A stretch of 33,509 bases of DNA from JAWOFN01 sp046497505 [NCBI: bacterium]. Lineage in GTDB: Bacteria > Blakebacterota > Blakebacteria > Blakebacterales. The stretch lies in the NCBI GenBank assembly GCA_046497505.1, contig JAWOFN010000062.1, forward strand, positions 1 to 33,509, in the 5' to 3' direction. Below the pieces are notes generated by a model. The model was not told where the DNA came from, made no database searches, and saw only the letters and a list, made by a program, of their open reading frames with translations. Both the position numbers and the translations under genes were made by a program. How positions within the stretch are numbered: position 1 is the stretch's first letter; each line of letters begins with the position of its first letter. This document shows positions 15,202-23,767 of the stretch, piece after piece.

Positions 15202-17580
15202 ATGATGCGAGGATATCCTATTCCATATCGGACGGGGGCCGCCACCCTGCTCGTCCTGGCCGCCCTGCTCCTGGCCCTTCCGGGAGCGGTCGGGGCCCAG
15301 GGAGGTTCGAATCCCACCGTGACCGTCACCGAGATCCGGGTGGAGGGCAACGTCTCTACCTCGCGGAGCCTCATCCTGGTCTCCTCGGGCCTTGCGGAGG
15401 GGCGTGCGTACGACCTGGCCTCCTTCACCGACGCCACGGGCCGGGCGATCCGGCAGCTCTGGCGCCTGGGTCTCTTCTCCGATGTCGAGATCTGGGCGGA
15501 ACAGCTGGGCGGCACCGGATCCAGCTTCGATGCGGTCCTGATCATCCGGGTGGTGGAGCGGCCCAAGGTGGCCAGCATCACCTTCCAGGGGAACGACGAC
15601 CTCAAACGGCGGGAACTCCTCGAGGCGGCGGGTCTCCGGGAGGGGACGGCCCAGGGGCCCAGTTCCATCGCCCGGGCCATGGACAGGATCCGTGAGAAGT
15701 ACCGGGAGGAGGGGCGGCTCCGGGCGGAACTGGACTACGAGTTCCTCTACACAGACAGTGATTCCACCCTCGCCAACCTGGCGGTCTCCATCGAAGAGGG
15801 TCCCAAGGTCGGGATCACCGACATCGAGGTCCTCGGCAACCGGGCCCTGAGCGACCGCCAGGTGAAGGGCCCGATGGAGACCGGTACCGGGTTCCTCTTC
15901 TTCTCGCGCGGGAAGTACGACCGCCGCACCCTGGAGGAGGACAAGGAACGGATCGCCCAGGCGTACGCGGACCGGGGCTACCTGGACGCAAGGGTGGTGG
16001 CGGACAGCCTGGCCTACGACGAGGACGGGAAGGACATGACCGTGGTCCTCACCGTGGACGAGGGGGAGCAGTACACCCTGGGGAGCCTCACCTGGGAGGG
16101 GCTCAGCGTGATCGACTCCACCGAGGTGGCGGAGGTGGTTCAGAGCAGGCCGGGGGAGGCATACAGCGAGGGACGGATCAGGGCGGACCTCCAGGCGGTG
16201 AACGGACTCTACTTCGAGGAGGGCTACGTCTACGCCAACGTGGTCCCCCAGGAGAGCTACGAGGGGCGGACCGTCCACCTCACCATGATGGTCCGCGAGG
16301 GGGAGCCGGCCAATGTGGCCCACATCTTCATCACCGGCAACACCAAGACCAAGGAGCACGTGATCCGCCGGGAACTGCTCCTCAAGCCCGGGGACCGGTT
16401 CTCCAACTCCCTCTTCCAGCGTTCCATCCGAGAGGTGATGGCCCTCAACTTCTTCGCCAACGTCGAGCTGGACCCCCCCCCGACCCCCACCGCCAGCGGC
16501 GATCTGGACGTGACCATCAAGGTCACCGAGAAGCCTACGGGACAGGCCACCATGGGGGCTGGGTTCAGCGAGCGGGACGGGCTCATCGGCAATCTGGGGC
16601 TGAGCCTCCCCAACCTCTTCGGGAACGGGCAGGAGCTCGACTTCCAGTGGGATTTCGGGCGGATCCGGCGGACCATCTCCTTCGGTTTCACCGAACCGTG
16701 GTTCATGAACACCCCCACCCTGGTGGGGTTCAACATCTACAGCAGCGAACTCTTCTGGACCACCTTCTACAAGCAGAAGCGCCAGGGGTTCAGTTTCCGG
16801 GTGGGCCGCCGGCTCCGCTGGCCGGACGACTACTTCCGAACCAGCGTGGGGTATCGGGTCGAGGACACCTCCTTCCTGGACTTCTCGCAGAACTACAACC
16901 CCAGCCCGGCCTACGACCTGAGGCAGTACGACTGGCCCATCCGCAACTCGAGCGTCTCGTGGACGGTGAGCCGGGACTCCCGGGACCAGCCGGAGTTCCC
17001 CACCAGCGGGTCCTCCAACAGCCTGCGGATCGAGGTGGCGGGGGGGCCCTTCGGTGGGGACGAGCAGTACGTGAAGTGGGATCTCAGCCAGTCATTCTTC
17101 ACCCCCGCCTGGTGGAACCTGGTGATGAACATGCGGATCCGGGCGGGCCTGGTGGAGGGGTATACAGGCTACGGACAGAGCGGGTTCGTCCCCTTCCAGG
17201 CCAAGTACCTGCCCGGGGGCACCTCCTTCGACGGCCAGATCCGGGGATACGAGAACCGCCGGGTGGGTCCGAAGGACCGGGACGGACTGGAGGTCGGAGG
17301 GCAGTCGCTGCTCATATTCACCCTGGAGTACACCTTCCCCCTGGCCCAGGCACAGTCCCTCTACGGACTCTTCTTCGCCGAAGCGGGGAACGCCTGGCAG
17401 GACCTCGGGGACACCGACCCCTTCGACCTGCGGCGTTCGGTGGGCTTCGGCCTGCGCATGTTCACGCCGCTGGTGGGGCTCATCGGATTTGACTTCGCAT
17501 ACGGCTTGGACCACTTTGTGGACGGCCGCCGGCAGGGGCGGTGGGTCCCTCACTTCCAGTTCGGCTACCAGTTCTATTGA
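15202..17580 (+). CDS. bamA: Outer-membrane protein assembly factor BamA
   Basis: The mature protein (about 792 residues in the precursor) inserts beta-barrel proteins into the outer membrane. A signal peptide (TLLVLAALLLALPGAVGAQ) is followed by five POTRA repeats to about residue 415, recognisable by VTVTEIRVEGN, VASITFQGNDDLKRREL, VGITDIEVLGNRALSDRQV, YTLGSLTWEGL and VAHIFITGNTKTKEHVIRREL. The 16-strand barrel follows, with the conserved loop-6 motif RGYENRRVG near residue 681 and the terminal aromatic FGYQFY. GTG-ATG-ATG are in frame at 15199, 15202 and 15205; none has a clear Shine-Dalgarno, so the first ATG is a choice by convention. The next gene is its periplasmic partner Skp. A C9 run lies at 16473-16481. 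Confidence 0.96.
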   Translation: MMRGYPIPYRTGAATLLVLAALLLALPGAVGAQGGSNPTVTVTEIRVEGNVSTSRSLILVSSGLAEGRAYDLASFTDATGRAIRQLWRLGLFSDVEIWAEQLGGTGSSFDAVLIIRVVERPKVASITFQGNDDLKRRELLEAAGLREGTAQGPSSIARAMDRIREKYREEGRLRAELDYEFLYTDSDSTLANLAVSIEEGPKVGITDIEVLGNRALSDRQVKGPMETGTGFLFFSRGKYDRRTLEEDKERIAQAYADRGYLDARVVADSLAYDEDGKDMTVVLTVDEGEQYTLGSLTWEGLSVIDSTEVAEVVQSRPGEAYSEGRIRADLQAVNGLYFEEGYVYANVVPQESYEGRTVHLTMMVREGEPANVAHIFITGNTKTKEHVIRRELLLKPGDRFSNSLFQRSIREVMALNFFANVELDPPPTPTASGDLDVTIKVTEKPTGQATMGAGFSERDGLIGNLGLSLPNLFGNGQELDFQWDFGRIRRTISFGFTEPWFMNTPTLVGFNIYSSELFWTTFYKQKRQGFSFRVGRRLRWPDDYFRTSVGYRVEDTSFLDFSQNYNPSPAYDLRQYDWPIRNSSVSWTVSRDSRDQPEFPTSGSSNSLRIEVAGGPFGGDEQYVKWDLSQSFFTPAWWNLVMNMRIRAGLVEGYTGYGQSGFVPFQAKYLPGGTSFDGQIRGYENRRVGPKDRDGLEVGGQSLLIFTLEYTFPLAQAQSLYGLFFAEAGNAWQDLGDTDPFDLRRSVGFGLRMFTPLVGLIGFDFAYGLDHFVDGRRQGRWVPHFQFGYQFY

Positions 17581-17656
17581 TCCGGTCTCCCGGGCCCTGC
17601 CGGGGCTTGGTGTATGCCTGCGGGGAGGAGCGGATCACTTGAAGGAGGCAGTTCTC

Positions 17657-18214
17657 ATGCGCAAGACCCTCGCCGCCGGAGCCCTGGGCGGCCTCGTGTT
17701 CGCCGTGGCCACCGGAGCCATCATGGTGCCCGTGCAGGACGCGGGTCTGAGGATCGGCTTCATCGACTCCCAGGCCGTCATCAGCGCCTATCCGGGGACC
17801 TCCGAGGCACAGGCCACCTTCAACGCCGAGAACGAGGCGTGGGAGCGTCAGGCCCAGCAGATGGAGGAAGAGGTCAACCGGCTGACCCAGGAACTCGAAC
17901 GACAGAGCCTGGCCATGAGCGAGGAGCGGAAGGCGCAGCTCAACGCCGAGCTCCAGCGCAAGGCCATGGAGTACCAGCAGTTCGTGAACCAGATCTGGGG
18001 ACAGCAGGGGCAGGCCTATCAGAGGAACCAGGAGCTGATGCAGCCCATCATCAACAAGGTGAACGCCCTGCTGGAGCAGGTGGGCAGCGACGAGGGATAC
18101 GACTACATCCTCGACGCCGCCTCCGGGGGCATCGTGCACGCCAACCCCGAGTACGACCTCACCCCCCGGGTCATCGAGCTGATGAACGAGGGCTCAGGCC
18201 CCGGCGGAGCATAG
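17657..18214 (+). CDS. skp: Periplasmic chaperone Skp/OmpH family
   Basis: A 185-residue exported chaperone that holds unfolded outer-membrane proteins on the way to BamA. The signal peptide covers about 25 residues (TLAAGALGGLVFAVATGAIM). The mature start LRIGFIDSQAVISAYPGTSEAQ matches the OmpH family opening (I-x-x-VD-x-Q-x-V). A long helical, coiled-coil region rich in Glu, Gln, Arg and Lys (about residues 50-125) forms the tentacles, and a short C-terminal strand region (YDYILDAASGGIVHANP) completes the body domain. AGGAGG at 17643-17648, eight bases before the ATG, fixes the start. The gap from bamA is 76 bases and contains no strong terminator. The bamA-skp-lpxD order is widely conserved. 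Confidence 0.92.
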   Translation: MRKTLAAGALGGLVFAVATGAIMVPVQDAGLRIGFIDSQAVISAYPGTSEAQATFNAENEAWERQAQQMEEEVNRLTQELERQSLAMSEERKAQLNAELQRKAMEYQQFVNQIWGQQGQAYQRNQELMQPIINKVNALLEQVGSDEGYDYILDAASGGIVHANPEYDLTPRVIELMNEGSGPGGA

Positions 18215-18250
18215 TGTCCTGCCGCGCTACGCGAGACCCGGGACCTCCGC

Positions 18251-19285
18251 GTGCTCGCCAGTAAGCTGGCCGACCGGCTGGGAGGCCGCCTGGAGGGGGA
18301 GGACAGCGAACTGACCGGCGTGGCCCCCCTCGACGAAGCGGGCCCCGGTGAGCTCTCCTTCCTCCATGCCGCGAAGTACGCCGACCGGCTCGCCGGGACC
18401 GGGGCCTCCGCCGTCCTCGTCTCCGAGGAGTATGAGGGACCGGCCCCCGCTGCCCTCATCCGGGTGGACTCCCCCTACGCCGCCCTGCGCCGGACCCTTG
18501 GATGGCTCTATCCCGAGACCGACCCGCCCACCCCGGGCGTGCATCCCTCCGCGGTGGTGGACCCCTCGGTCCGCCTGGGAGAGGAGGTGTCCGTCGGACC
18601 CCTGGCCGTGGTGGAGGCAGACGCGGAGGTGGGTGCCCGGACCGTCATCGGAGCAGGCAGCTATCTGGGCCGCAGGGTGAAGGTGGGTTCGGACTGTCGT
18701 ATCCACCCCAACGTGTGTGTCTGCCGCCGCTGCCGGATCGGTGATCGGGTGGAGATCCTCTCCGGCGCCGTCATCGGCAGCGACGGCTTCGGGCACAGCC
18801 GGGAGGAGGGGGTCTATCGGAAGATGCCGCACATCGGCATCGTCGTCCTGGAGGACGACGTGCTGGTGGGAGCATGCACCACCATCGACCGGGCCACGTT
18901 CGGTGAGACCCGGATCGAGAAGGGTGCCAAGCTGGACAACCTGGTCATGGTCGCCCACAACTGCGTGATCGGGCCGGACACGGCCGTGGTGGCTCAGGCC
19001 GGCATGGCCGGGTCCACTATCGTCGGAGGCGGCGTGCAGATTGGAGGGCAGGCGGGATTCGCAGGCCATCTGGAGGTGGGCGACGGTGCGGTGGTGGGGG
19101 CCCAGGCCGGCGTGACCAAGGACATCCCCGAGGGGACCTTCGTATCCGGTTACCCGGCCCGCCCGCACCGCGAGGCCCAGCTCCAGCTGGCCGCCGTCGC
19201 CCGGCTTCCCGAGCTGCGCAGGAAGGTGCGGGAGATGGAGTCCCGCATCGCCGACCTGGAGGCCAGGCTCGGCGAGGAAGAGTGA
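18251..19285 (+). CDS. lpxD: UDP-3-O-(acyl)glucosamine N-acyltransferase
   Basis: This 344-residue cytosolic trimeric acyltransferase adds the second acyl chain in lipid A synthesis using acyl-ACP. The N-terminal uridine-binding domain (LTGVAPLDEAGPGELSFLHAAKY) is followed by left-handed beta-helix hexapeptide repeats from about residue 95, the catalytic His236 in NLVMVAHNCVIG, and a C-terminal helix (LRRKVREMESRIADLEARL). Start is GTG 18251: it puts LASKLADRLGG exactly where the family begins. No Shine-Dalgarno is evident, no other in-frame start lies between it and the preceding gene, and the gap to skp is 36 bases. Cys residues at 156, 158 and 161 in the helix region (VCVCRRC) are unusual. 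Confidence 0.95.
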   Translation: MLASKLADRLGGRLEGEDSELTGVAPLDEAGPGELSFLHAAKYADRLAGTGASAVLVSEEYEGPAPAALIRVDSPYAALRRTLGWLYPETDPPTPGVHPSAVVDPSVRLGEEVSVGPLAVVEADAEVGARTVIGAGSYLGRRVKVGSDCRIHPNVCVCRRCRIGDRVEILSGAVIGSDGFGHSREEGVYRKMPHIGIVVLEDDVLVGACTTIDRATFGETRIEKGAKLDNLVMVAHNCVIGPDTAVVAQAGMAGSTIVGGGVQIGGQAGFAGHLEVGDGAVVGAQAGVTKDIPEGTFVSGYPARPHREAQLQLAAVARLPELRRKVREMESRIADLEARLGEEE

Positions 19286-19313
19286 TCCTCCTCAGAACGG
19301 ACAAGGAGTCCCG

Positions 19314-20759
19314 ATGACGCTTCAGGCCCTCCAGGCCACTGTGGTCCGACCCGCGACCCTGGACGGGATGGGTCTCCATACCGGCAGTCCCACCTCGGTG
19401 ACCTTCCGTCCCGCTCCCCCGGGGAGCGGGATCATCTTCATCCGGTCCGACCTGCCCGGACGTCCCGAGATCAAGGCGGACATCGACAACGTCATCGGCC
19501 TGGACCGGGGCACGACCATCGGGGCGGGAGATGCCCGGGTGCACACGGTGGAACACTGTCTGGCCGCCCTGAGCGGCATGGGCATCGACAACTGTTATGT
19601 GGAACTGGACGGGCCGGAGCCCCCGGTGGGGGACGGTTCGGCCATGCCCTTCGTGGAGGCCCTCACCGAAGCCGGGAAGAAGGAGCAGGAGGCTCCCCGG
19701 CGCTACCTCGAGGTGGACGAGGTCATCACCTATTCCGAGGCGGAGCGGGGTGTGGACCTGCTGGTGCTCCCCTCTGACCGCTTCCGCATCACCTTCATGG
19801 TGGATTACCAGAACCCGGCCCTGGGGACCCAGTACACCAGCATGTACGGCCTGGAAGAGGAGTTCGTGGAGGAGTTCGCCGCCGCCCGGACCTTCTGTTT
19901 CCTCAGCGAGGTGAAGGAGATGAACGACCGGGGCCTGATCCAGGGCGGTGACGTGCACAACGCGGTGGTCATCATCGACCATCCCATCGACGACGAAGCG
20001 TTCGAGATCATGCAGGACCGCTTCGGCATTCCCCCCGATGCTCCCCGGGAGCAGGGTGAGGTGATCGTCGGGGGAGGCTTCCGCTGGCCCAACGAGCCGG
20101 TCCGTCACAAGACCCTCGACCTGGTGGGGGACTTCGCCCTGCTGGGGATGCCCCTGAAAGGGCACGTGCTGGCGGCCCGGTCGGGTCACGCCGCCAACGT
20201 GGCCGTGGTGAAGAAGCTGAGGAAGTTCGCCGAGCGGAAGGAGATCGAACTCAAGTACCAGGGGAGCAAGGCCGAGAAGGGCGTGCTGGACCATACCGCT
20301 CTCCAGCGGATCCTCCCCCACCGCTATCCCTTCCTGCTGGTGGACCGGATCGTGGAACTGGTCCCCCGGGAGCGGGTCGTGGGCATCAAGAACGTGACAC
20401 TGAACGAGGAGTTCTTCACCGGGCACTTCCCGGGGCAGCCGGTGATGCCGGGGGTCCTCATCATCGAGGCCATGGCCCAGGCGGGGGGCGTGCTCCTGCT
20501 GAACACCTTCGAGGATGCCGACGACAAGCTGGTGTACTTCATGGGGATCGACGGTGTGCGTTTCCGCAAGCCGGTCGTCCCCGGGGACCAGATCCGCCTC
20601 GAGGCGGATCTGGCCCGCCTGAAGGGCCGTACCTGTAAACTGCTGGCCCGTGCCTACGTGGACGGCCAGCTCGTTGCCGAGGGGGAGTTCCTCGCCAGCG
20701 TCCAGGACCGTCCCCCGGAACCGGGTACCGGCGAGGGGGAGGAGGAAGTCCCGGGATGA
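19314..20759 (+). CDS. lpxC/fabZ: Bifunctional LpxC-FabZ fusion
   Basis: This ~481-residue cytosolic fusion joins two activities. The LpxC half (residues 1-~305) is the zinc deacetylase for the committed step of lipid A synthesis. It shows HTVEHCLAAL (Glu80, zinc His81), VRHKTLDLVGD (His264, Asp268) and the catalytic His291 in SGHAANV. The FabZ half (~322-470) is the (3R)-hydroxyacyl-ACP dehydratase of fatty acid elongation, with LPHRYPFLLVDR, GHFPGQPVMPGVL (His370) and IEAMAQAGG (Glu384). Both active sites look intact. Fusion puts the enzymes competing for, or consuming, hydroxyacyl-ACP in one chain; it is known from Bacteroidota and relatives. AAGGAG at 19303-19308 supports the ATG. The stop overlaps the lpxA start (ATGA). 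Confidence 0.96.
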   Translation: MTLQALQATVVRPATLDGMGLHTGSPTSVTFRPAPPGSGIIFIRSDLPGRPEIKADIDNVIGLDRGTTIGAGDARVHTVEHCLAALSGMGIDNCYVELDGPEPPVGDGSAMPFVEALTEAGKKEQEAPRRYLEVDEVITYSEAERGVDLLVLPSDRFRITFMVDYQNPALGTQYTSMYGLEEEFVEEFAAARTFCFLSEVKEMNDRGLIQGGDVHNAVVIIDHPIDDEAFEIMQDRFGIPPDAPREQGEVIVGGGFRWPNEPVRHKTLDLVGDFALLGMPLKGHVLAARSGHAANVAVVKKLRKFAERKEIELKYQGSKAEKGVLDHTALQRILPHRYPFLLVDRIVELVPRERVVGIKNVTLNEEFFTGHFPGQPVMPGVLIIEAMAQAGGVLLLNTFEDADDKLVYFMGIDGVRFRKPVVPGDQIRLEADLARLKGRTCKLLARAYVDGQLVAEGEFLASVQDRPPEPGTGEGEEEVPG

Positions 20760-21538
20760 GCCCGGAGAGGAGCATCCATCCCACCGCGGCGGTGGATCAC
20801 CGTGCGGTAGTGGGCAGCGGGGTGGAGATCGGTCCCTACGCTGTGGTGGAGGAGGATGTGACCCTGGGCGACGGGGTACGCATCGGTCCCCACGCCCACA
20901 TCGCACGGGGTTCCCGGCTGGCCGAGGAGGTGCAGGTCTTCACCGGCGCGGCGGTGGGGAACGTACCCCAGGACCTGAAGTTCGCAGGGGAGGAGACCAC
21001 CCTGGAGGTGGGTCCCCGAACCATCGTCCGCGAGTTCTGCACCCTGCATCGGGGGACCGACGACCGCTCCCGAACCGTCATCGGCGCCGACTGCCTCCTC
21101 ATGGCCTACGTCCACGTGGCCCACGACTGCATCATCGGCGACCACTGCATCCTCGCCAACGCGGTACAGCTGGGGGGACATGTGGTGATCGGCGACTGGG
21201 TGATCATTGGCGGCAGCGTGCCGGTCCACCAGTTCTGCCGCATCGGCGACCACGCCATGGTGGGGGGCGGCTACCGGGTGGTACAGGACGTGCCTCCCTT
21301 CCTGCGGGTGGCGGGGGAACCCCTGCGGCCCGCGGGGATCAACTCCATCGGCCTGCGGCGCCGGGGATTCAGTGACGAGGCCCTCGCTGAGCTCAAGAGG
21401 GTCTACCGTCTCCTCTACCGGTCCGACCTGAACACCTCCCAGGCGGTACAGCGTATCCGGGAAGAGGTCCCGGACACCCCCGAGGTGGAGCAGATGCTGG
21501 ACTTCATCGCCTCCTCCGAGAGGGGGATGGTGGGGTGA
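20756..21538 (+). CDS. lpxA: Acyl-ACP--UDP-N-acetylglucosamine O-acyltransferase
   Basis: This 260-residue cytosolic beta-helix trimer catalyses the first step of lipid A synthesis. Hexapeptide repeats run from residue 7. The family segments VGNVPQDLKFAGE, TLHRGTDD, VHVAHDCIIGDHCILAN (catalytic His123), GGSVPVHQFCRIGDHAMVGGG and VPPFLRVAGEP are all present, followed by the C-terminal helical tail (GFSDEALAELKRVYRLLYRS). Start and stop overlap neighbours: its ATG shares bases with the lpxC-fabZ TGA, and its TGA with the next gene's GTG. Because the next gene may make a 3-amino sugar donor, this LpxA may form amide rather than ester links. I could not judge acceptor specificity from residues alone. 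Confidence 0.96.
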   Translation: MSPERSIHPTAAVDHRAVVGSGVEIGPYAVVEEDVTLGDGVRIGPHAHIARGSRLAEEVQVFTGAAVGNVPQDLKFAGEETTLEVGPRTIVREFCTLHRGTDDRSRTVIGADCLLMAYVHVAHDCIIGDHCILANAVQLGGHVVIGDWVIIGGSVPVHQFCRIGDHAMVGGGYRVVQDVPPFLRVAGEPLRPAGINSIGLRRRGFSDEALAELKRVYRLLYRSDLNTSQAVQRIREEVPDTPEVEQMLDFIASSERGMVG

Positions 21539-22551
21539 GCGTATCCCCCGGGGATCCCGGCACCCTCACCGTCGGCGTGACGGGCGTGGGACACCTGGGC
21601 ACCTATCACCTGCAGAAATACGCAGTCCATCCCCGGGTAGGGCGCATCCTCGTCTACGACATCCGTGAGGAGCAGGCCGCGCAGCGGGCCGAGAGCGTGC
21701 CGAGCCCACGGCCGGTCCAGGCAGCGGGTTCCCCGGCGGCCCTCTTCGAGGCATGCGACGCGGTGAGCGTGGCGGTCCCGACCCGTGCCCATCGGGAGGT
21801 GACCGAACAGGCTCTTGCCGCGGGATGCCACGTGCTGGTGGAGAAGCCGATCGCCGCCGACTCGGACGAGGCACGGGCCCTGGTCGAGGCCGCGGAGCGG
21901 GCGGACCGTGTGCTCCAGGTCGGTCACGTGGAGCGGTTCAACCCGGCCCTGCAGGGACTGGAGGCCGAGGGGATCGTCCCCGGTTTCATCGAGGCCCATC
22001 GCCTCGCACCCTACAATCCCAGGGGCACCGATGTCCCGGTGGTCCTGGACCTCATGGTCCACGACCTCGACCTGATCCTCCACCTCGTGGGGGAGGAGCC
22101 CTCCGAACTGCATGCGGCCGGGGTGGCGGTAATCACCCCTTCCGCGGACATCGCCAACGTGCGGCTCTCCTTTCCCGGCGGCTGCGTGGCCAACGTCACG
22201 GCCAGCCGGGTCTCCCTGACGGCGATGAGGAAACTGCGGGTGTTCCAGCGGGACACCTACCTCGGTCTCGACCTGCAGCAGGGAAGGCGCGAGATCGTGC
22301 GCCTCCGAGACCGGGACCAGGGACTCGGGGAGGGGGAACTCCCGGTGATGGGCCTGGAAGGGCGCCGGGTGACCCGGGTGGAGGTACAGGGGGGGGAGGA
22401 TGCCCTGGCCATGGAGATCGACGCCTTCCTCCGGGCCGTGGAGGCCCACCGCGCCGGGGGGGAGCCGAAGGTCCCCCGCGGGGTGAGCGGGAGGGAAGCG
22501 GCCCGGGCACTGGCCCTGGCCGAAGAGATCACCCGGGCCATCACCGCCTGA
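21535..22551 (+). CDS. Gfo/Idh/MocA oxidoreductase, GnnA-like, between lpxA and lpxB
   Basis: The protein is a 338-residue cytosolic NAD(P)-dependent sugar dehydrogenase. The N-terminal Rossmann fold has GVTGVGHLGTYHLQKYA, followed by AVPTRAHREVTEQAL, the family catalytic-lysine motif VLVEKPIAAD, then QVGHVERFNPALQGL and VVLDLMVHDLDLILHLVG. The last two are typical of the Gfo/Idh members found in lipopolysaccharide clusters. Position is telling: GTG overlaps the lpxA stop and lpxB follows after one base. In Acidithiobacillus ferrooxidans, GnnA of this family oxidises UDP-GlcNAc at C3 so that GnnB (a PLP aminotransferase) can make UDP-GlcNAc3N for amide-linked lipid A. No GnnB-type gene is in the window, so that function is inferred. 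Confidence 0.85.
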   Translation: MSVSPGDPGTLTVGVTGVGHLGTYHLQKYAVHPRVGRILVYDIREEQAAQRAESVPSPRPVQAAGSPAALFEACDAVSVAVPTRAHREVTEQALAAGCHVLVEKPIAADSDEARALVEAAERADRVLQVGHVERFNPALQGLEAEGIVPGFIEAHRLAPYNPRGTDVPVVLDLMVHDLDLILHLVGEEPSELHAAGVAVITPSADIANVRLSFPGGCVANVTASRVSLTAMRKLRVFQRDTYLGLDLQQGRREIVRLRDRDQGLGEGELPVMGLEGRRVTRVEVQGGEDALAMEIDAFLRAVEAHRAGGEPKVPRGVSGREAARALALAEEITRAITA

Positions 22552-22552
22552 G

Positions 22553-23767
22553 ATGGATCGGGTCCGTGTATTCGTGCTCGCGGGCGAACCCAGCGGCGAC
22601 CTGCACGCCGCAGCCCTGGTTCGGGCCATGAGGCGGCGCTGCCCCCGGCTCCGATTCACCGGGCTGGGAGGGGACCGCCTCCAGGACGAGGGGGTGGAGA
22701 TCCTCCACCACACCGACCAGCTCGCCGTCATGGGTTTCGCCGAGGTGGTGCGCCATCTGCCCCGGATGCTCCGGGTCATGGGGGACGTGCGGAGCTTCCT
22801 CCACGCCCATCGGCCCCGACTGATGATCTGCGTGGATTACCCGGGGATGAACCTCCGGGTCGCCCGGGAGGCCGCTGAGCTGGGCATCCCCGTGCTCTAC
22901 TACATCGCGCCCCAGGTCTGGGCCTGGCACGAGGAGCGGGTACGGGAGCTCGCCGAGTTCACCGACGTCATAGGCTGCGTGCTTCCCTTCGAACCGGAGT
23001 TCTTCCGTACCAAGGGGGCGGAGCTGGGCGTGGAGCCCAGGGCGGAGTTCGTCGGGCACCCCCTGGTGCACGCGGCCCGGCCCCGGGTCGACGCCGCCCA
23101 GTTCCGGGCCGAGATGCTCCTCCCCCCGGACGTCACCATCCTCGCCCTCCTCCCGGGGAGCCGGGAACAGGAGGTGAGCCGCCTGCTCCCGCCCATGCTG
23201 GAGGCGATGGGGCTGCTGCGACGCGAGCGTCCCGGCCTGGTCCCCATCCTCTGCGCGGCACCGGGGCTGGAGCGGGAGCGGTACGAGAAGATCGTCTCGA
23301 AGGGACCGCTCCTTCCGGCCCCTGCCGTCCCCGATGGACCGACCCATGCCCCGGGAGGGGGACTGCACATCGTCGCAGGACGGACCTACGATGTCCTCAA
23401 CGCCGCACGGGGAGCCCTTGTCGCCTCCGGGACCGCGACCCTGGAGACGGGGCTGCTGGGCATCCCTATGGTGATCGCCTACCGGATGAGCCCGCTCTCC
23501 TGGCGTATCGGCCGGGCACGGGTGAAGGTGCCCCACGTGGGGCTGGTCAACCTGGTCGCCGGGGAGCGGGTGGTCCCGGAACTGCTCCAGGAAGAGGCCA
23601 CCCCGGGGCGCATGGCGGCGGAGCTGGGAGCCCTCATGGACGAGGGACCGGACCGGCACCGTGTGCTGGAGGGGCTGGCGGCGGTCCGGGCGGAACTGGG
23701 GGAGGAGGACGCCCCGGAACGGGGTGCCGAGCTGGCCATGGAACTGCTGGAGTGGGAGGGACCGTGA
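22553..23767 (+). CDS. lpxB: Lipid-A-disaccharide synthase
   Basis: This 404-residue peripheral inner-membrane glycosyltransferase (GT19) joins UDP-2,3-diacylglucosamine and lipid X. Motifs in order: FVLAGEPSGDLHAAALVRAM at the N-terminus, GLGGDRLQDEG, QLAVMGFAEVVRHLP, ICVDYPGMNLRVAREA, VLYYIAPQVWAWHEERV, LLPGSREQEVSRLLP, ASGTATLETGLLGIPMVIAY, and VGLVNLVAGERVVPELLQEE near the C-terminus. Length and order are standard. There is one base between the preceding TGA and this ATG; no independent ribosome-binding site is obvious, which fits translational coupling. The TGA shares its last base with the waaA ATG. Confidence 0.96.
   Translation: MDRVRVFVLAGEPSGDLHAAALVRAMRRRCPRLRFTGLGGDRLQDEGVEILHHTDQLAVMGFAEVVRHLPRMLRVMGDVRSFLHAHRPRLMICVDYPGMNLRVAREAAELGIPVLYYIAPQVWAWHEERVRELAEFTDVIGCVLPFEPEFFRTKGAELGVEPRAEFVGHPLVHAARPRVDAAQFRAEMLLPPDVTILALLPGSREQEVSRLLPPMLEAMGLLRRERPGLVPILCAAPGLERERYEKIVSKGPLLPAPAVPDGPTHAPGGGLHIVAGRTYDVLNAARGALVASGTATLETGLLGIPMVIAYRMSPLSWRIGRARVKVPHVGLVNLVAGERVVPELLQEEATPGRMAAELGALMDEGPDRHRVLEGLAAVRAELGEEDAPERGAELAMELLEWEGP

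Noticed and set aside
12899-15202. A 767-codon plus-strand frame antisense to the TonB receptor
   Set aside because: Low-complexity Gly/Glu/Val/Pro composition with no motif; the receptor on the other strand has full plug and barrel signatures.
17615-17656. Sequence before skp resembling the 3' end of 16S rRNA (GGATCACTTGAAGGAGG)
   Set aside because: The likeness is limited to GGATCAC and a Shine-Dalgarno; no rRNA sequence surrounds it.
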